Program-made: the position numbers and the translations under genes | Shown: one piece after another, positions 6,889-13,108 of the stretch | Numbering within the stretch: the first letter of the stretch is position 1 | Layout of the letters: each line of letters starts with the position of its first letter | Source: PVC group bacterium | GTDB taxonomy: Bacteria; GCA-001730085; JADFSZ01 | Length of the DNA stretch: 13,108 nt | Assembly: GCA_022560555.1 (NCBI GenBank) | Contig: JADFSZ010000026.1 | Span: 1 to 13,108 of the forward strand | Direction of reading: 5' to 3' | Notes under the pieces: model-generated | Told to the model about the DNA's origin: nothing | Seen by the model: only the letters and a program-made list of their open reading frames with translations | Database searches by the model: none

Positions 6889-8610
6889 ATGAGCGGGACA
6901 GAAAAAACACGGACCGGAGCGGAGGCTCTTGTACAATGCCTTGAAAATCATGGAGTTGAGTATATTTTCGGCCTCTCCGGGGGAGCCGCTATTCCGATAT
7001 TTGACGCTCTTGTGGACTCAAAAATCAAACTGATCCTCGTTCGGCATGAACAAGGCGCCACCCATATGGCGGACGGTTATGCAAGAGCGACAGGAAGGCC
7101 CGGGGTTGTGCTTGTTACTTCAGGCCCCGGAGCCACCAATACTGTGACGGGAATCATGACGGCCAAAATGGATTCTGTTCCCATGATTGTTCTTACGGGC
7201 CAAACCCCCACGTTTGTTTTGGGAAAAGACGCTTTTCAGGAAGCCGATATTCTTGGCATTACGCTGCCTATTGTAAAGCATAGTTACCTTGTCAAGCAAT
7301 CCAATGATATTCCGCGCATCGTGAATGAGGCCTTTCACATTACGAACACCGGCCGGCCCGGCCCGGTCCTCATTGATTTACCAAAAGATATAACATCAGG
7401 GGTGTGTACGGCTGCCTTAGATTCTCCCATGGATCTTCCGGGGTATCCCGAAGAGGCCAAGTTGGATCAAGCGGGTATTCTAAAAATGGCGGAATTGTTG
7501 AATCAGTCTCAAAGACCGCTTCTTCTGATCGGACACGGCGCCGTGATCGCTCGAGCGGGTAAAGCCGTCGTTAAGCTCGCAGAAAAACTAAATTCTCCTG
7601 TAACCAATACCCTTTTAGGAAAGGGGGCTTTCCCCGAAACACATTGCCTGAGTGTGGGCATGTTGGGAATGCATGGAACCGCCTACGCGAATAAAGCTTT
7701 AACACGTTGTGATCTGATTTTTTCCATCGGTTCACGTTGGGATGATAGAATTAACGGAGACACAAAGAAATTTTGTGTCGGAGCTAAAAGACTTCATGTG
7801 GATATTGATCCGGCGGAAATCGGCAAAATCCTGTCTCCCGATGCGTACGCGATCGGAGATGCGCGTAAAATCATCGAAGAACTTGTGAAACATGTCAAAC
7901 CCTTGGATACGAAAGATTGGATCAAAGAGCTTAACGGATATAAGAAAAAATATCCGCTCAAATATAAAAAACAGGGTGGACTCAAAGCGCAGCACGTTAT
8001 TGACGAGATGTATAAAGTGACAAAAGGAAAAGTTATTGTGACAACAGATGTCGGGCAGCATCAGATGTGGGCCGCGCAGTTTTTTCTTATCGATGAGCCC
8101 GATACATGGCTCACGTCCGGCGGTGCCGGTACGATGGGGTATGGGTTTCCGGCCGCTATCGGCGCTCAGTTCGGATGTCCCGATAAAACAGTTGTGGCTA
8201 TTGTCGGTGACGGTGGATTTCAAATGACGTTGTCTGAATTGGCGACAGCCGTGATTCATAAACTCCACCTGAAGGTTCTTATTATTGACAACAAATATCT
8301 CGGAATGGTCCGTCAGTGGCAGGAGCTCTTTTTTGATAACCGTTTGAGCGGGGTGGATCTCAAAGGGAATCCGGATTTTGTGAAATTGGCCGAAGCGTAC
8401 GGGGCAAAAGCTTTTCGCATTAAACGTTCGGCGGATGTCAGAAAAGTTCTCACGAAAGCGATGGAATATAATGACGGCCCTTGCGTGATTCACGCGGAAG
8501 TGATCAAGGAAGATAACGTGTTCCCGATGATTCCCGCGGGGAAATCCGCCTATGACATGATCATTGAAAAACCGAAGAAGAGGATGGAAAAACCTACAGG
8601 AAGCACGTAA
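6889..8610 (+). CDS. ilvB: Acetolactate synthase large (catalytic) subunit
   Basis: A thiamine-diphosphate enzyme that makes 2-acetolactate or 2-aceto-2-hydroxybutyrate, the first common step of valine, leucine and isoleucine synthesis. The 573 residues show the N-terminal ThDP-pyrimidine domain with the catalytic Glu in RHEQGA (Glu54) and TSGPGATN (77-84), a central FAD/nucleotide-fold domain (about 190-330), and the C-terminal ThDP-pyrophosphate domain with GDGGFQMT starting at 440 and the downstream metal ligand Asn468. The closing NVFPMIPAGKSAYDMI is typical of biosynthetic AHAS catalytic subunits. ATG 6889 has AGAGGA at 6878-6883. The regulatory subunit gene follows, but 205 bp away rather than adjacent. 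Its stop is followed within a base or two by a 7-nt repeat array. Confidence 0.97.
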   Translation: MSGTEKTRTGAEALVQCLENHGVEYIFGLSGGAAIPIFDALVDSKIKLILVRHEQGATHMADGYARATGRPGVVLVTSGPGATNTVTGIMTAKMDSVPMIVLTGQTPTFVLGKDAFQEADILGITLPIVKHSYLVKQSNDIPRIVNEAFHITNTGRPGPVLIDLPKDITSGVCTAALDSPMDLPGYPEEAKLDQAGILKMAELLNQSQRPLLLIGHGAVIARAGKAVVKLAEKLNSPVTNTLLGKGAFPETHCLSVGMLGMHGTAYANKALTRCDLIFSIGSRWDDRINGDTKKFCVGAKRLHVDIDPAEIGKILSPDAYAIGDARKIIEELVKHVKPLDTKDWIKELNGYKKKYPLKYKKQGGLKAQHVIDEMYKVTKGKVIVTTDVGQHQMWAAQFFLIDEPDTWLTSGGAGTMGYGFPAAIGAQFGCPDKTVVAIVGDGGFQMTLSELATAVIHKLHLKVLIIDNKYLGMVRQWQELFFDNRLSGVDLKGNPDFVKLAEAYGAKAFRIKRSADVRKVLTKAMEYNDGPCVIHAEVIKEDNVFPMIPAGKSAYDMIIEKPKKRMEKPTGST

Positions 8611-8611
8611 A

Positions 8612-8646
8612 AACAGTAATTGGTAAATCGTAAATGGGAAATGGTA
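8612..8646 (+). repeat. Five contiguous degenerate 7-nt units after the ilvB stop
   Basis: Immediately downstream of the ilvB stop the sequence reads AACAGTA, ATTGGTA, AATCGTA, AATGGGA, AATGGTA without gaps, i.e. a consensus AATGGTA. The GTA-A junction gives TAA at 8617, 8624 and 8631, one in each sense frame. Related units after ilvH, thiI and fbaB show this is a dispersed family rather than a single accident. Confidence 0.8.
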
Positions 8647-8670
8647 TAAGAACAAAAGATCAAAAACAAA

Positions 8671-8790
8671 AACTGGTAAATGGTTAAAAGATACAAGGAT
8701 ACAAGACACAAGATGCAAAGATACAAGGTGCATGATCACAAAGTCACAAGACATATGCACAATGACAAATGACGAATGAATGATGAAACG
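8671..8790 (+). repeat. Degenerate ACAAG- and TGACAAA-type 7/8-nt repeats between ilvB and ilvH
   Basis: The remaining part of the 205-bp ilvB-ilvH gap is filled with related low-complexity units: TGGTAAA-like at 8674-8687, then ATACAAG, GATACAAG, ACACAAG, ATGCAAAG and ATACAAG (8691-8727), then CACAAG-like copies to about 8750, then AATGACA and AATGACG (8761-8774). Unit length drifts between 7 and 9. No gene, terminator or promoter is evident in it. Confidence 0.65.
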
Positions 8791-8815
8791 TGAAAAATTA
8801 AAATAAGGATACAAC

Positions 8816-9349
8816 ATGGAGAAGGTGCAAACATCCGCAACAGAACAAAAACTGACCAGAAGGGAAATGCATACCATCAGCGTTTTTGTGGCCAATAAAC
8901 CGGGTGTGCTGGTTAGAATCGCGCTGGTGTTTGCCAGGCGCGGTTTCAATGTCGATTCTCTCGTCGTGTCGCCTGCCTTAGACGGGCATTATTCACGGAT
9001 GACAATTACGGCTCTCGGAGATCGCGAAACACTGATTCAAATCATTAAACAGGTTGGGAAATTGGTGGATGTTATTCGAGTGACAGAACATATAGAACAA
9101 GCAGTGGTAGAAAAAGAATTTGCTTTGATTAAGGTTGCCGCGGATGCAGCAAAAAGGGCCGAAGTCATGCTTCTGGTAGATCACTTTAAGGCCCAAACTG
9201 TCGACTTTACCGAAGACTCGCTGATTATTCAAGTGACCGGTAATACAGAAAAGCTGGATTCATTTATTAGTTTGCTGGAAAAATACGGCATTATTGAAAT
9301 TGTTCGGACGGGAAAAGTTTTGATGGCCCGCGGAAAAGAAAAAACATAA
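8816..9349 (+). CDS. ilvH: Acetolactate synthase small (regulatory) subunit
   Basis: Binds the IlvB catalytic subunit, raises its activity and confers end-product (usually valine) feedback inhibition. The 177 residues comprise an N-terminal ACT domain (about 19-93) starting HTISVFVANKPGVLVRI, with GFNVDSLVV at 43-51, and a C-terminal ALS small-subunit domain (about 98-170) including EFALIKV and the closing RTGKVLMARG. ATG 8816 is chosen because TAAGGA (8804-8809) lies 6 bases upstream; this gives a 17-residue N-terminal extension before the ACT domain. A second ATG at 8867 would remove it but has its purine run only 2 bases away. Length is close to the usual 160-175. Its stop is followed directly by an eleven-unit 7-nt array. 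Confidence 0.96.
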   Translation: MEKVQTSATEQKLTRREMHTISVFVANKPGVLVRIALVFARRGFNVDSLVVSPALDGHYSRMTITALGDRETLIQIIKQVGKLVDVIRVTEHIEQAVVEKEFALIKVAADAAKRAEVMLLVDHFKAQTVDFTEDSLIIQVTGNTEKLDSFISLLEKYGIIEIVRTGKVLMARGKEKT

Positions 9350-9350
9350 T

Positions 9351-9427
9351 TCCGTAAATGGTAAACAGTAAACGGTGAACAGTAAACTGTAAATGACAAA
9401 TGACAAATGACAAAATCCGAATGACAA
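9351..9427 (+). repeat. Eleven contiguous 7-nt units after the ilvH stop
   Basis: From two bases after the ilvH TAA the sequence is readable as uninterrupted heptads: TCCGTAA, ATGGTAA, ACAGTAA, ACGGTGA, ACAGTAA, ACTGTAA, then ATGACAA three times, AATCCGA, ATGACAA. A GGTAAA-type block thus passes in register into a TGACAAA-type block. TAA/TGA triplets occur at 9355, 9362, 9369, 9376, 9383, 9390, 9394, 9401, 9408 and 9422, covering all three sense frames. Confidence 0.9.
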
Positions 9428-9442
9428 AAAACTCAGTTAACG

Positions 9443-9467
9443 AAAAAACAAGGCGAAATATCCTTGT
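9443..9467 (-). terminator. Possible minus-strand intrinsic terminator
   Basis: Read on the minus strand, ACAAGG - 8-nt loop - CCTTGT (plus coordinates 9448-9467) is followed directly by a run of T (A-tract 9443-9448 on plus). The 6-bp stem is short. No minus-strand gene ends here; the plus side has no T-run, so it would not terminate ilvH transcription. Confidence 0.3.
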
Positions 9468-9579
9468 CCAAAAAGCCCCGCGTTAAAATCTAAAAACTAA
9501 GCATTATCAAAGCCGCTCTTGAATAGCGAAAAATGTTCTTCAAGATTCTGATTCTTGACGATTTTCACGGGTTCGTGTA

Positions 9580-9592
9580 AGGTTAGTAACCT
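9580..9592. promoter_or_regulatory. 13-nt palindrome upstream of cysteine desulfurase gene (possible operator)
   Basis: AGGTTA-G-TAACCT is a perfect inverted repeat with a single central base, located 65-77 bp before the ATG and overlapping a weak -10-like hexamer. A repressor site is plausible but no regulator is indicated by the sequence. Confidence 0.25.
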
Positions 9593-9656
9593 CAGAAGAA
9601 TTTTGTGATCGCGTGTGCCGATCGACAGCACTCAAACTCAAATATTATGGACTTAT

Positions 9657-10805
9657 ATGAAACGCATTGTATATCTGGATAATGCGGCAACGACAAAACC
9701 GCTTCCGGCTGTAATACGAGCCGTATCAGAGTCGATGGAGGAGGATTTTGGAAATCCTTCGAGTCTTCACAACTTGGGTGTACATGCTCAGGATGTTTTT
9801 ATTGCGGCGAAAAGAGAAATTGCCGAATTTGCCGGATTGCCCTCCGAGTGGCTCATTATCACAGGAGGGGCCACGGAAGCTAATCAAACAGTTCTACTGC
9901 ATGGAACGAGAAAAGCCAATAAAAAACGGAATCATATCCTGATGTCCGACATAGAACACCCCTCGTCCCGAGAAGCCGTCGGGGGCCTTAAAGAAAAAGG
10001 TTATGAAGTGGAATGGATGAAGCCGGACGCTTTAGGTGTGATTTCACCCGAATCGGTCAGTCAAAAAATCCGTCCGGAAACGGAACTAGTCAGTATCATC
10101 GGCATTCATAATGAAATCGGTGTTAAACAGGATATCACCGGGATCTATCGGGCTATCAAATCCGCCAATCCCCAGACGCGTTTTCATGTGGACGGTGTGC
10201 AGTGGTTCGCAAAATATTCTTTGCCGGGAGTTTCTCACATGCCGGATTTTTTTACGTGGTCGAGTCATAAATTCCACGGGCCTCGAGGAATCGGGGGGAT
10301 ATTTAAGCGTCCGGCCATATCCATGGAGCCGTTGATTCGGGGAGGCGGACAGGAACGTGGAATGAGAAGCGGAACCGAAAATGTTGCCGGTACTATCGGA
10401 ACCGCTGCGGCTCTAAAGGGACTCATCTTAGAAGAATACCAAAAGAAAATGATTCCGCTTCAAGAAAGAATTTATCAGAGTGTCCTTTCATCGAAAGACA
10501 TGGTTTGGATCGGCCCGCCTCCGGGGAAGGATCGATCATGTTTTATATCCCTTTTTAGTATTGTGAACAAAAAAAGCGAAGTTTTTATCCATGAATTAGA
10601 GTCTCAGAATATTTTTGTTTCTTCCGGAAGCGCCTGTTCTGAAAAAAGCCAGAAAGATAAAACTTTTTGGAAAGATTTTTCTATTGACGCACGTGTCCTT
10701 GATGGACTCATTCGTGTGTCATTCGGACTTTTGACGACCGAAGACGATGTTGAGCGTTTTTGTGAGACGGTCCAAAGACTGATGACCAAAGAGCCGGCCC
10801 TATGA
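9657..10805 (+). CDS. Cysteine desulfurase (NifS/IscS-like, ThiI partner)
   Basis: A PLP enzyme that takes sulfur from L-cysteine as an enzyme-bound persulfide. ATG 9657 gives 382 residues beginning MKRIVYLDNAATT, the usual family start. A GTG at 9615 would add 14 unsupported residues. Catalytic features: His101 in DIEHPSS, Asp179 and Gln182 in HVDGVQ, PLP Lys205 in SSHKFHGPRG, and persulfide Cys327 in SSGSACS. Two family motifs are altered: HNEIG replaces the usual NNEIG/NNETG, and FGLLTTEDD replaces the usual SLGRFTTEEE. The ATG has only a poor RBS. The 3' end overlaps thiI by ATGA, so it probably supplies sulfur to ThiI, like NifZ-ThiI in Bacillus subtilis (established there; inferred here). 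No iscU or other Fe-S scaffold gene is adjacent. Confidence 0.93.
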   Translation: MKRIVYLDNAATTKPLPAVIRAVSESMEEDFGNPSSLHNLGVHAQDVFIAAKREIAEFAGLPSEWLIITGGATEANQTVLLHGTRKANKKRNHILMSDIEHPSSREAVGGLKEKGYEVEWMKPDALGVISPESVSQKIRPETELVSIIGIHNEIGVKQDITGIYRAIKSANPQTRFHVDGVQWFAKYSLPGVSHMPDFFTWSSHKFHGPRGIGGIFKRPAISMEPLIRGGGQERGMRSGTENVAGTIGTAAALKGLILEEYQKKMIPLQERIYQSVLSSKDMVWIGPPPGKDRSCFISLFSIVNKKSEVFIHELESQNIFVSSGSACSEKSQKDKTFWKDFSIDARVLDGLIRVSFGLLTTEDDVERFCETVQRLMTKEPAL

Positions 10806-11968
10806 AGGCTCTCGTGCTTGTTAGATATGGTGAAATTGCCCTCAAGAAAGGGAACCGAAGCCGGTTTGAGAAAATCCTCGTCAAGAATATTCGTGCACGC
10901 TTGGTTGCTTTCAAAGACCTTCACATTCATTCTAGTGAAGGTCGAATCCTGATTGATACAAGCGGGGACACAAGAGAAGTTCTTCATGAGGCCGCGGGTG
11001 TTTTTGGCGTGGTCGGAACTCGTCTGATTTATAAAGTCCCAACAGAATGGGAAGAAATATTGTCCGGCGCGTTATCCATATTAAAAGATGATCCGCGAAC
11101 GCATTCGGCCAAAATATTTGCTATTCGAGCGAAACGTAAATATAAAGGGTTTCCTTTCACAAGCGAAGATATCGGACGTGAACTCGGCAGTCAGGTGATT
11201 GACACATTCCCGAACTGGACGGTCGGTCTAAAGAATCCCGAAGTCTGCGTACGCGTGGATGTTCATAAAGATGATACGTATATTTCTGTCGAGGAAGTTC
11301 AAGGTCCCGGAGGATTGCCTGTCGGGACAGCCGGACGTCTTGGGTTCCTTTTATCCGGTGGAATTGATTCACCCGTGGCCGGATATCTGATGCAAAAACG
11401 CGGGGCTGAAATTTTCCCGATTTATTTTCACAGTTTTCCCTATACGGGTAACCAAGCTCTCAACAAAGTGAAGGATCTTGCACGTGTACTGGCCCGGAAT
11501 CAGTTTCGGATGGATATGTGGATTGTGCATTTCACGCATATTCAGGAAACAATTCATGAGCGCTGCCTTCCGCGGTATGGAGTGATTCTCAATCGCCGGA
11601 TGATGGTGCGGTTGGCCGAAAAAATATCTCTTAAGGAAAACTATGCCGGGCTTGTGACCGGAGACTGTTTGGGTCAAGTCGCGTCCCAAACGTTAGGCAA
11701 TATGGACGCTGTGGGACAAGCTACGGGCATGCAAATTTATCGACCGATTCTTACCTATGATAAAACCGAGATTACAAAAAAAGCGCGTTTGATCGGAACA
11801 TATGATATTTCTATTCGCCCCTATGAAGATTGCTGTACATTATTTGTTGATACGCATCCCACCACGAATGCCGGACAAGACATCATTCGGACCGAAGAGA
11901 AGAAGCTCGATATTGAAGAACTCATTGAGGATGCCCTCAAGAAGACGAAAATAGAAAAGATTAAATAA
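10802..11968 (+). CDS. thiI: tRNA 4-thiouridine synthase ThiI (no rhodanese domain)
   Basis: Adenylates uridine 8 of tRNA and inserts sulfur to make 4-thiouridine. In some bacteria it also takes part in thiazole synthesis. The 388 residues contain an N-terminal ferredoxin-like region (MKALVLVRYGEIALKKG), a THUMP domain (about 60-165), and the PP-loop pyrophosphatase motif SGGIDSP (185-191). Further on are GDCLGQVASQTL (287-298) and PYEDCCTLF with the Cys344-Cys345 pair. The C-terminal rhodanese domain of E. coli ThiI (about 480 residues in total) is absent, as in Bacillus-type proteins, so the adjacent desulfurase probably hands over the persulfide directly. It begins at ATG 10802 within the ATGA overlap, implying translational coupling. 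It ends shortly before 7-nt repeats and a strong bidirectional terminator. Confidence 0.96.
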   Translation: MKALVLVRYGEIALKKGNRSRFEKILVKNIRARLVAFKDLHIHSSEGRILIDTSGDTREVLHEAAGVFGVVGTRLIYKVPTEWEEILSGALSILKDDPRTHSAKIFAIRAKRKYKGFPFTSEDIGRELGSQVIDTFPNWTVGLKNPEVCVRVDVHKDDTYISVEEVQGPGGLPVGTAGRLGFLLSGGIDSPVAGYLMQKRGAEIFPIYFHSFPYTGNQALNKVKDLARVLARNQFRMDMWIVHFTHIQETIHERCLPRYGVILNRRMMVRLAEKISLKENYAGLVTGDCLGQVASQTLGNMDAVGQATGMQIYRPILTYDKTEITKKARLIGTYDISIRPYEDCCTLFVDTHPTTNAGQDIIRTEEKKLDIEELIEDALKKTKIEKIK

Positions 11969-11971
11969 AAG

Positions 11972-11999
11972 TTGTAAATAGTACGTGGTAATTGGTTCC
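11972..11999 (+). repeat. Four 7-nt units after the thiI stop
   Basis: TTGTAAA, TAGTACG, TGGTAAT, TGGTTCC follow in 7-nt register starting 3 bases after the thiI TAA. They resemble the GTAAA heptads after ilvB and ilvH, and lie on the sense strand between the stop codon and the terminator hairpin. Confidence 0.6.
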
Positions 12000-12006
12000 A
12001 AAAGAA

Positions 12007-12046
12007 ATAAGGGCAGAGGTGATAACCTTCTGCCCTTATCGTTTTT
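12007..12046. terminator. Bidirectional intrinsic terminator between thiI and fbaB
   Basis: ATAAGGGCAGAGGT (12007-12020) pairs with ACCTTCTGCCCTTAT (12025-12039) across a GATA loop with a single bulge. TTTTT at 12042-12046 serves plus-strand thiI transcripts. On the minus strand the stem runs into an interrupted T-rich run, TTTCTTTT (plus 12000-12007), which could serve fbaB. Confidence 0.9.
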
Positions 12047-12052
12047 AAAGAC

Positions 12053-12080
12053 GAATACCAATTTACAAATACCTACGTAC
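12053..12080 (-). repeat. Four 7-nt units after the fbaB stop, on the fbaB sense strand
   Basis: On the minus strand, 5 bases after the fbaB TAA, the sequence reads GTACGTA, GGTATTT, GTAAATT, GGTATTC. The GTA core and 7-nt spacing match the arrays after ilvB, ilvH and thiI, and the orientation follows fbaB transcription although this gene is on the other strand. The units are more degenerate than elsewhere. Confidence 0.5.
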
Positions 12081-12085
12081 GGTCT

Positions 12086-13108
12086 TTATGCGATGGTGAT
12101 GTCCTTACAGAGGTAAACATCCTGAATCAGATTAAGAAGCTGAACGCCTTCCTTCATGGGGCGCTGAAACGCTTTGCGTCCGCTGATTAAACCCATTCCG
12201 CCCGCGCGCTTATTGATAACAGCCGTTGTGACCGCTTCGGCAAAATCATCAGCACCGGAAGCGCCTCCCGAGTTAATCAATCCCATCCGGCCCATATAAT
12301 TATTCACGACTTGGTAACGTGTCAGATCAATCGGATGGTCAGATGAAAGTTCCGTATACATTCGCTCATCATATTTTCCGTAGGATTTTCCCTGGGCATT
12401 CACAGCTTTATATCCGCCGTTCAGAGTAGGGAGTTTTTGTTTGATAATATCGGCTTCGATCGTGACGCCCAGATGATTGGCTTGACCCGTTAAATCGGCG
12501 CTGGTGTGGTAGTCTTGGCCTTCAGTCTTAAACGCGCTGTTTCTCAAGTAGCACCAGAGAATGGTTGCTAAACCGCATTTATGAGCCATTTCAAAAGCCT
12601 TGCTCACTTCAACGATTTGACGCGTGCTTTCATTCGATCCAAAATAGATCGTCGCGCCGACGGCAACAGCCCCCATGTCGCGGGCCTGTTTAATCGATGC
12701 GAAAAAGACCTGATCAAATTTGTTCGGATATGTGAGGATTTCGTTGTGATTCAATTTTAGAATAAAAGGGATTTGGTGGGCGTATTTCCTGGCCACAGAG
12801 CCAAGAACCCCCAGCGTAGACGCGACAGCATTGCAACCGCCTTCAATCGCAAGTTTTATGATGTTTTCCGAATCAAAATAAATCGGGTTTTTTGCGAACG
12901 AGGCTCCGGCCGAATGCTCGATCCCCTGGTCTACGGGTAAAATTGACATGTAGCCGGTTCCACCGAGACGACCGTGACTAAAAAGCTTTTGAAGGCTGCC
13001 TAACACGGGTGTGGGTCTGTCGGAATGAGTAAAAATCCGGTTCACCCAATCCGGGCCCGGGAGGTGCAAGGATTCTTTAGAGATCGTTTTGCAGGTATGA
13101 TCCAGTAA
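12086..13108 (-). CDS. fbaB: Class I fructose-bisphosphate aldolase (FbaB/DhnA type), N-terminus beyond window edge
   Basis: Cleaves or forms fructose-1,6-bisphosphate through a lysine Schiff base in glycolysis/gluconeogenesis. The minus-strand frame is open to base 13108. Residues upstream of a TTG at 13069-13067 ([13 protein letters not shown]) still match the E. coli FbaB N-terminus, so that TTG is internal; about 340 residues are visible and roughly 10-15 are missing. Diagnostic segments counted from that TTG codon: [20 protein letters not shown] (42-61), LKLNHNE (104-110), VGATIYFGS (137-145), [15 protein letters not shown] (206-220) holding the candidate Schiff-base lysine, and INSGGASG with [11 protein letters not shown] toward the C-terminus. 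Very similar in layout to the E. coli enzyme, ending DITIA. Convergent with thiI, with a shared terminator between them. Confidence 0.96.
   Translation of the reverse strand, partial: LLDHTCKTISKESLHLPGPDWVNRIFTHSDRPTPVLGSLQKLFSHGRLGGTGYMSILPVDQGIEHSAGASFAKNPIYFDSENIIKLAIEGGCNAVASTLGVLGSVARKYAHQIPFILKLNHNEILTYPNKFDQVFFASIKQARDMGAVAVGATIYFGSNESTRQIVEVSKAFEMAHKCGLATILWCYLRNSAFKTEGQDYHTSADLTGQANHLGVTIEADIIKQKLPTLNGGYKAVNAQGKSYGKYDERMYTELSSDHPIDLTRYQVVNNYMGRMGLINSGGASGADDFAEAVTTAVINKRAGGMGLISGRKAFQRPMKEGVQLLNLIQDVYLCKDITIA

Larger units (their letters stand above)
9428..9656. other. Non-coding region upstream of the cysteine desulfurase
   Basis: No gene or tRNA is visible here. It contains the hairpin at 9448-9467, a weak promoter-like pair TTGACG (9555-9560) and TAAGGT (9578-9583) with 17-bp spacing, and an odd palindrome at 9580-9592 overlapping that -10. 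The first 75 bases after the hairpin show nothing I recognise. Confidence 0.5.

Noticed and set aside
7732-8949. Long minus-strand open frame (about 405 codons) across the ilvB end, the repeat spacer and the ilvH start
   Set aside because: It lies antisense to two certain genes, has no family-like motifs, and stays open in the spacer only because the repeats put their stop triplets on the plus strand. Its hydrophobic stretch comes from translating the repeat antisense.
9351-9427. CRISPR or tandem-direct-repeat locus
   Set aside because: Unit is 7 nt with no spacers and no cas genes nearby.
9615-9656. GTG start extending the cysteine desulfurase by 14 residues
   Set aside because: The extra residues are not part of the family and there is no RBS; the usual start is the MKRIVYLDNAATT at 9657.

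Overview
The window holds thirteen recognisable protein genes (two cut by the window edges), mostly conserved metabolism and sulfur/iron-sulfur biochemistry. I see no rRNA, tRNA, transposon, phage gene or CRISPR array. The coding style (ATG starts with purine-rich ribosome binding sites, sigma70-like promoters, short operons, moderate GC by eye) is that of a bacterium. A Thiobacillus-type glutamate-cysteine ligase, an E. coli-type class I aldolase, a cysteine desulfurase/ThiI pair of the kind lacking a rhodanese domain, and 7-nt intergenic repeats together suggest a Gram-negative lineage outside the well-studied groups. A candidate phylum such as Omnitrophota is possible, but this is a low-confidence guess from gene style, not a demonstrated placement.

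Layout. Bases 1-890 carry the C-terminal part of a 2-oxoacid dehydrogenase E2 acyltransferase. Bases 1164-4319 (+) form a glutathione and iron-sulfur block: gshA, gshB, a dithiol glutaredoxin, a BolA-family protein and a CGFS monothiol glutaredoxin. A strong internal promoter overlaps the end of gshB and probably separates gshAB from grx-bolA-grxD. Converging on this block, with an 8-bp overlap of the 3' ends, is a minus-strand pair: nadA (quinolinate synthase, a 4Fe-4S enzyme), then an Mrp/NBP35-type iron-sulfur carrier ATPase fused to a C-terminal DUF971 domain. A divergent, AT-rich 432-bp region with a good nadA promoter separates nadA from ilvB.

Bases 6889-9349 (+) carry ilvB and ilvH, the two acetolactate synthase subunits, unusually separated by 205 bp of degenerate repeats. 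Bases 9657-11968 (+) carry a cysteine desulfurase and ThiI overlapping by ATGA, a dedicated sulfur relay for tRNA 4-thiouridine. A bidirectional terminator then separates thiI from the minus-strand fbaB (class I fructose-bisphosphate aldolase), whose N-terminus lies beyond the right edge.

Two things stand out. One is the grouping of thiol, BolA/CGFS-glutaredoxin and Mrp-DUF971 genes, consistent with a glutathione-linked iron-sulfur trafficking module. The other is a family of degenerate 7-nt arrays starting a few bases after the stop codons of ilvB, ilvH, thiI and fbaB, always in the same orientation relative to the gene. Because 7 is not a multiple of 3 and most units contain TAA or TGA, each array places stop codons in all three sense frames. 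I found no convincing wholly new multi-gene system; these are the best leads.
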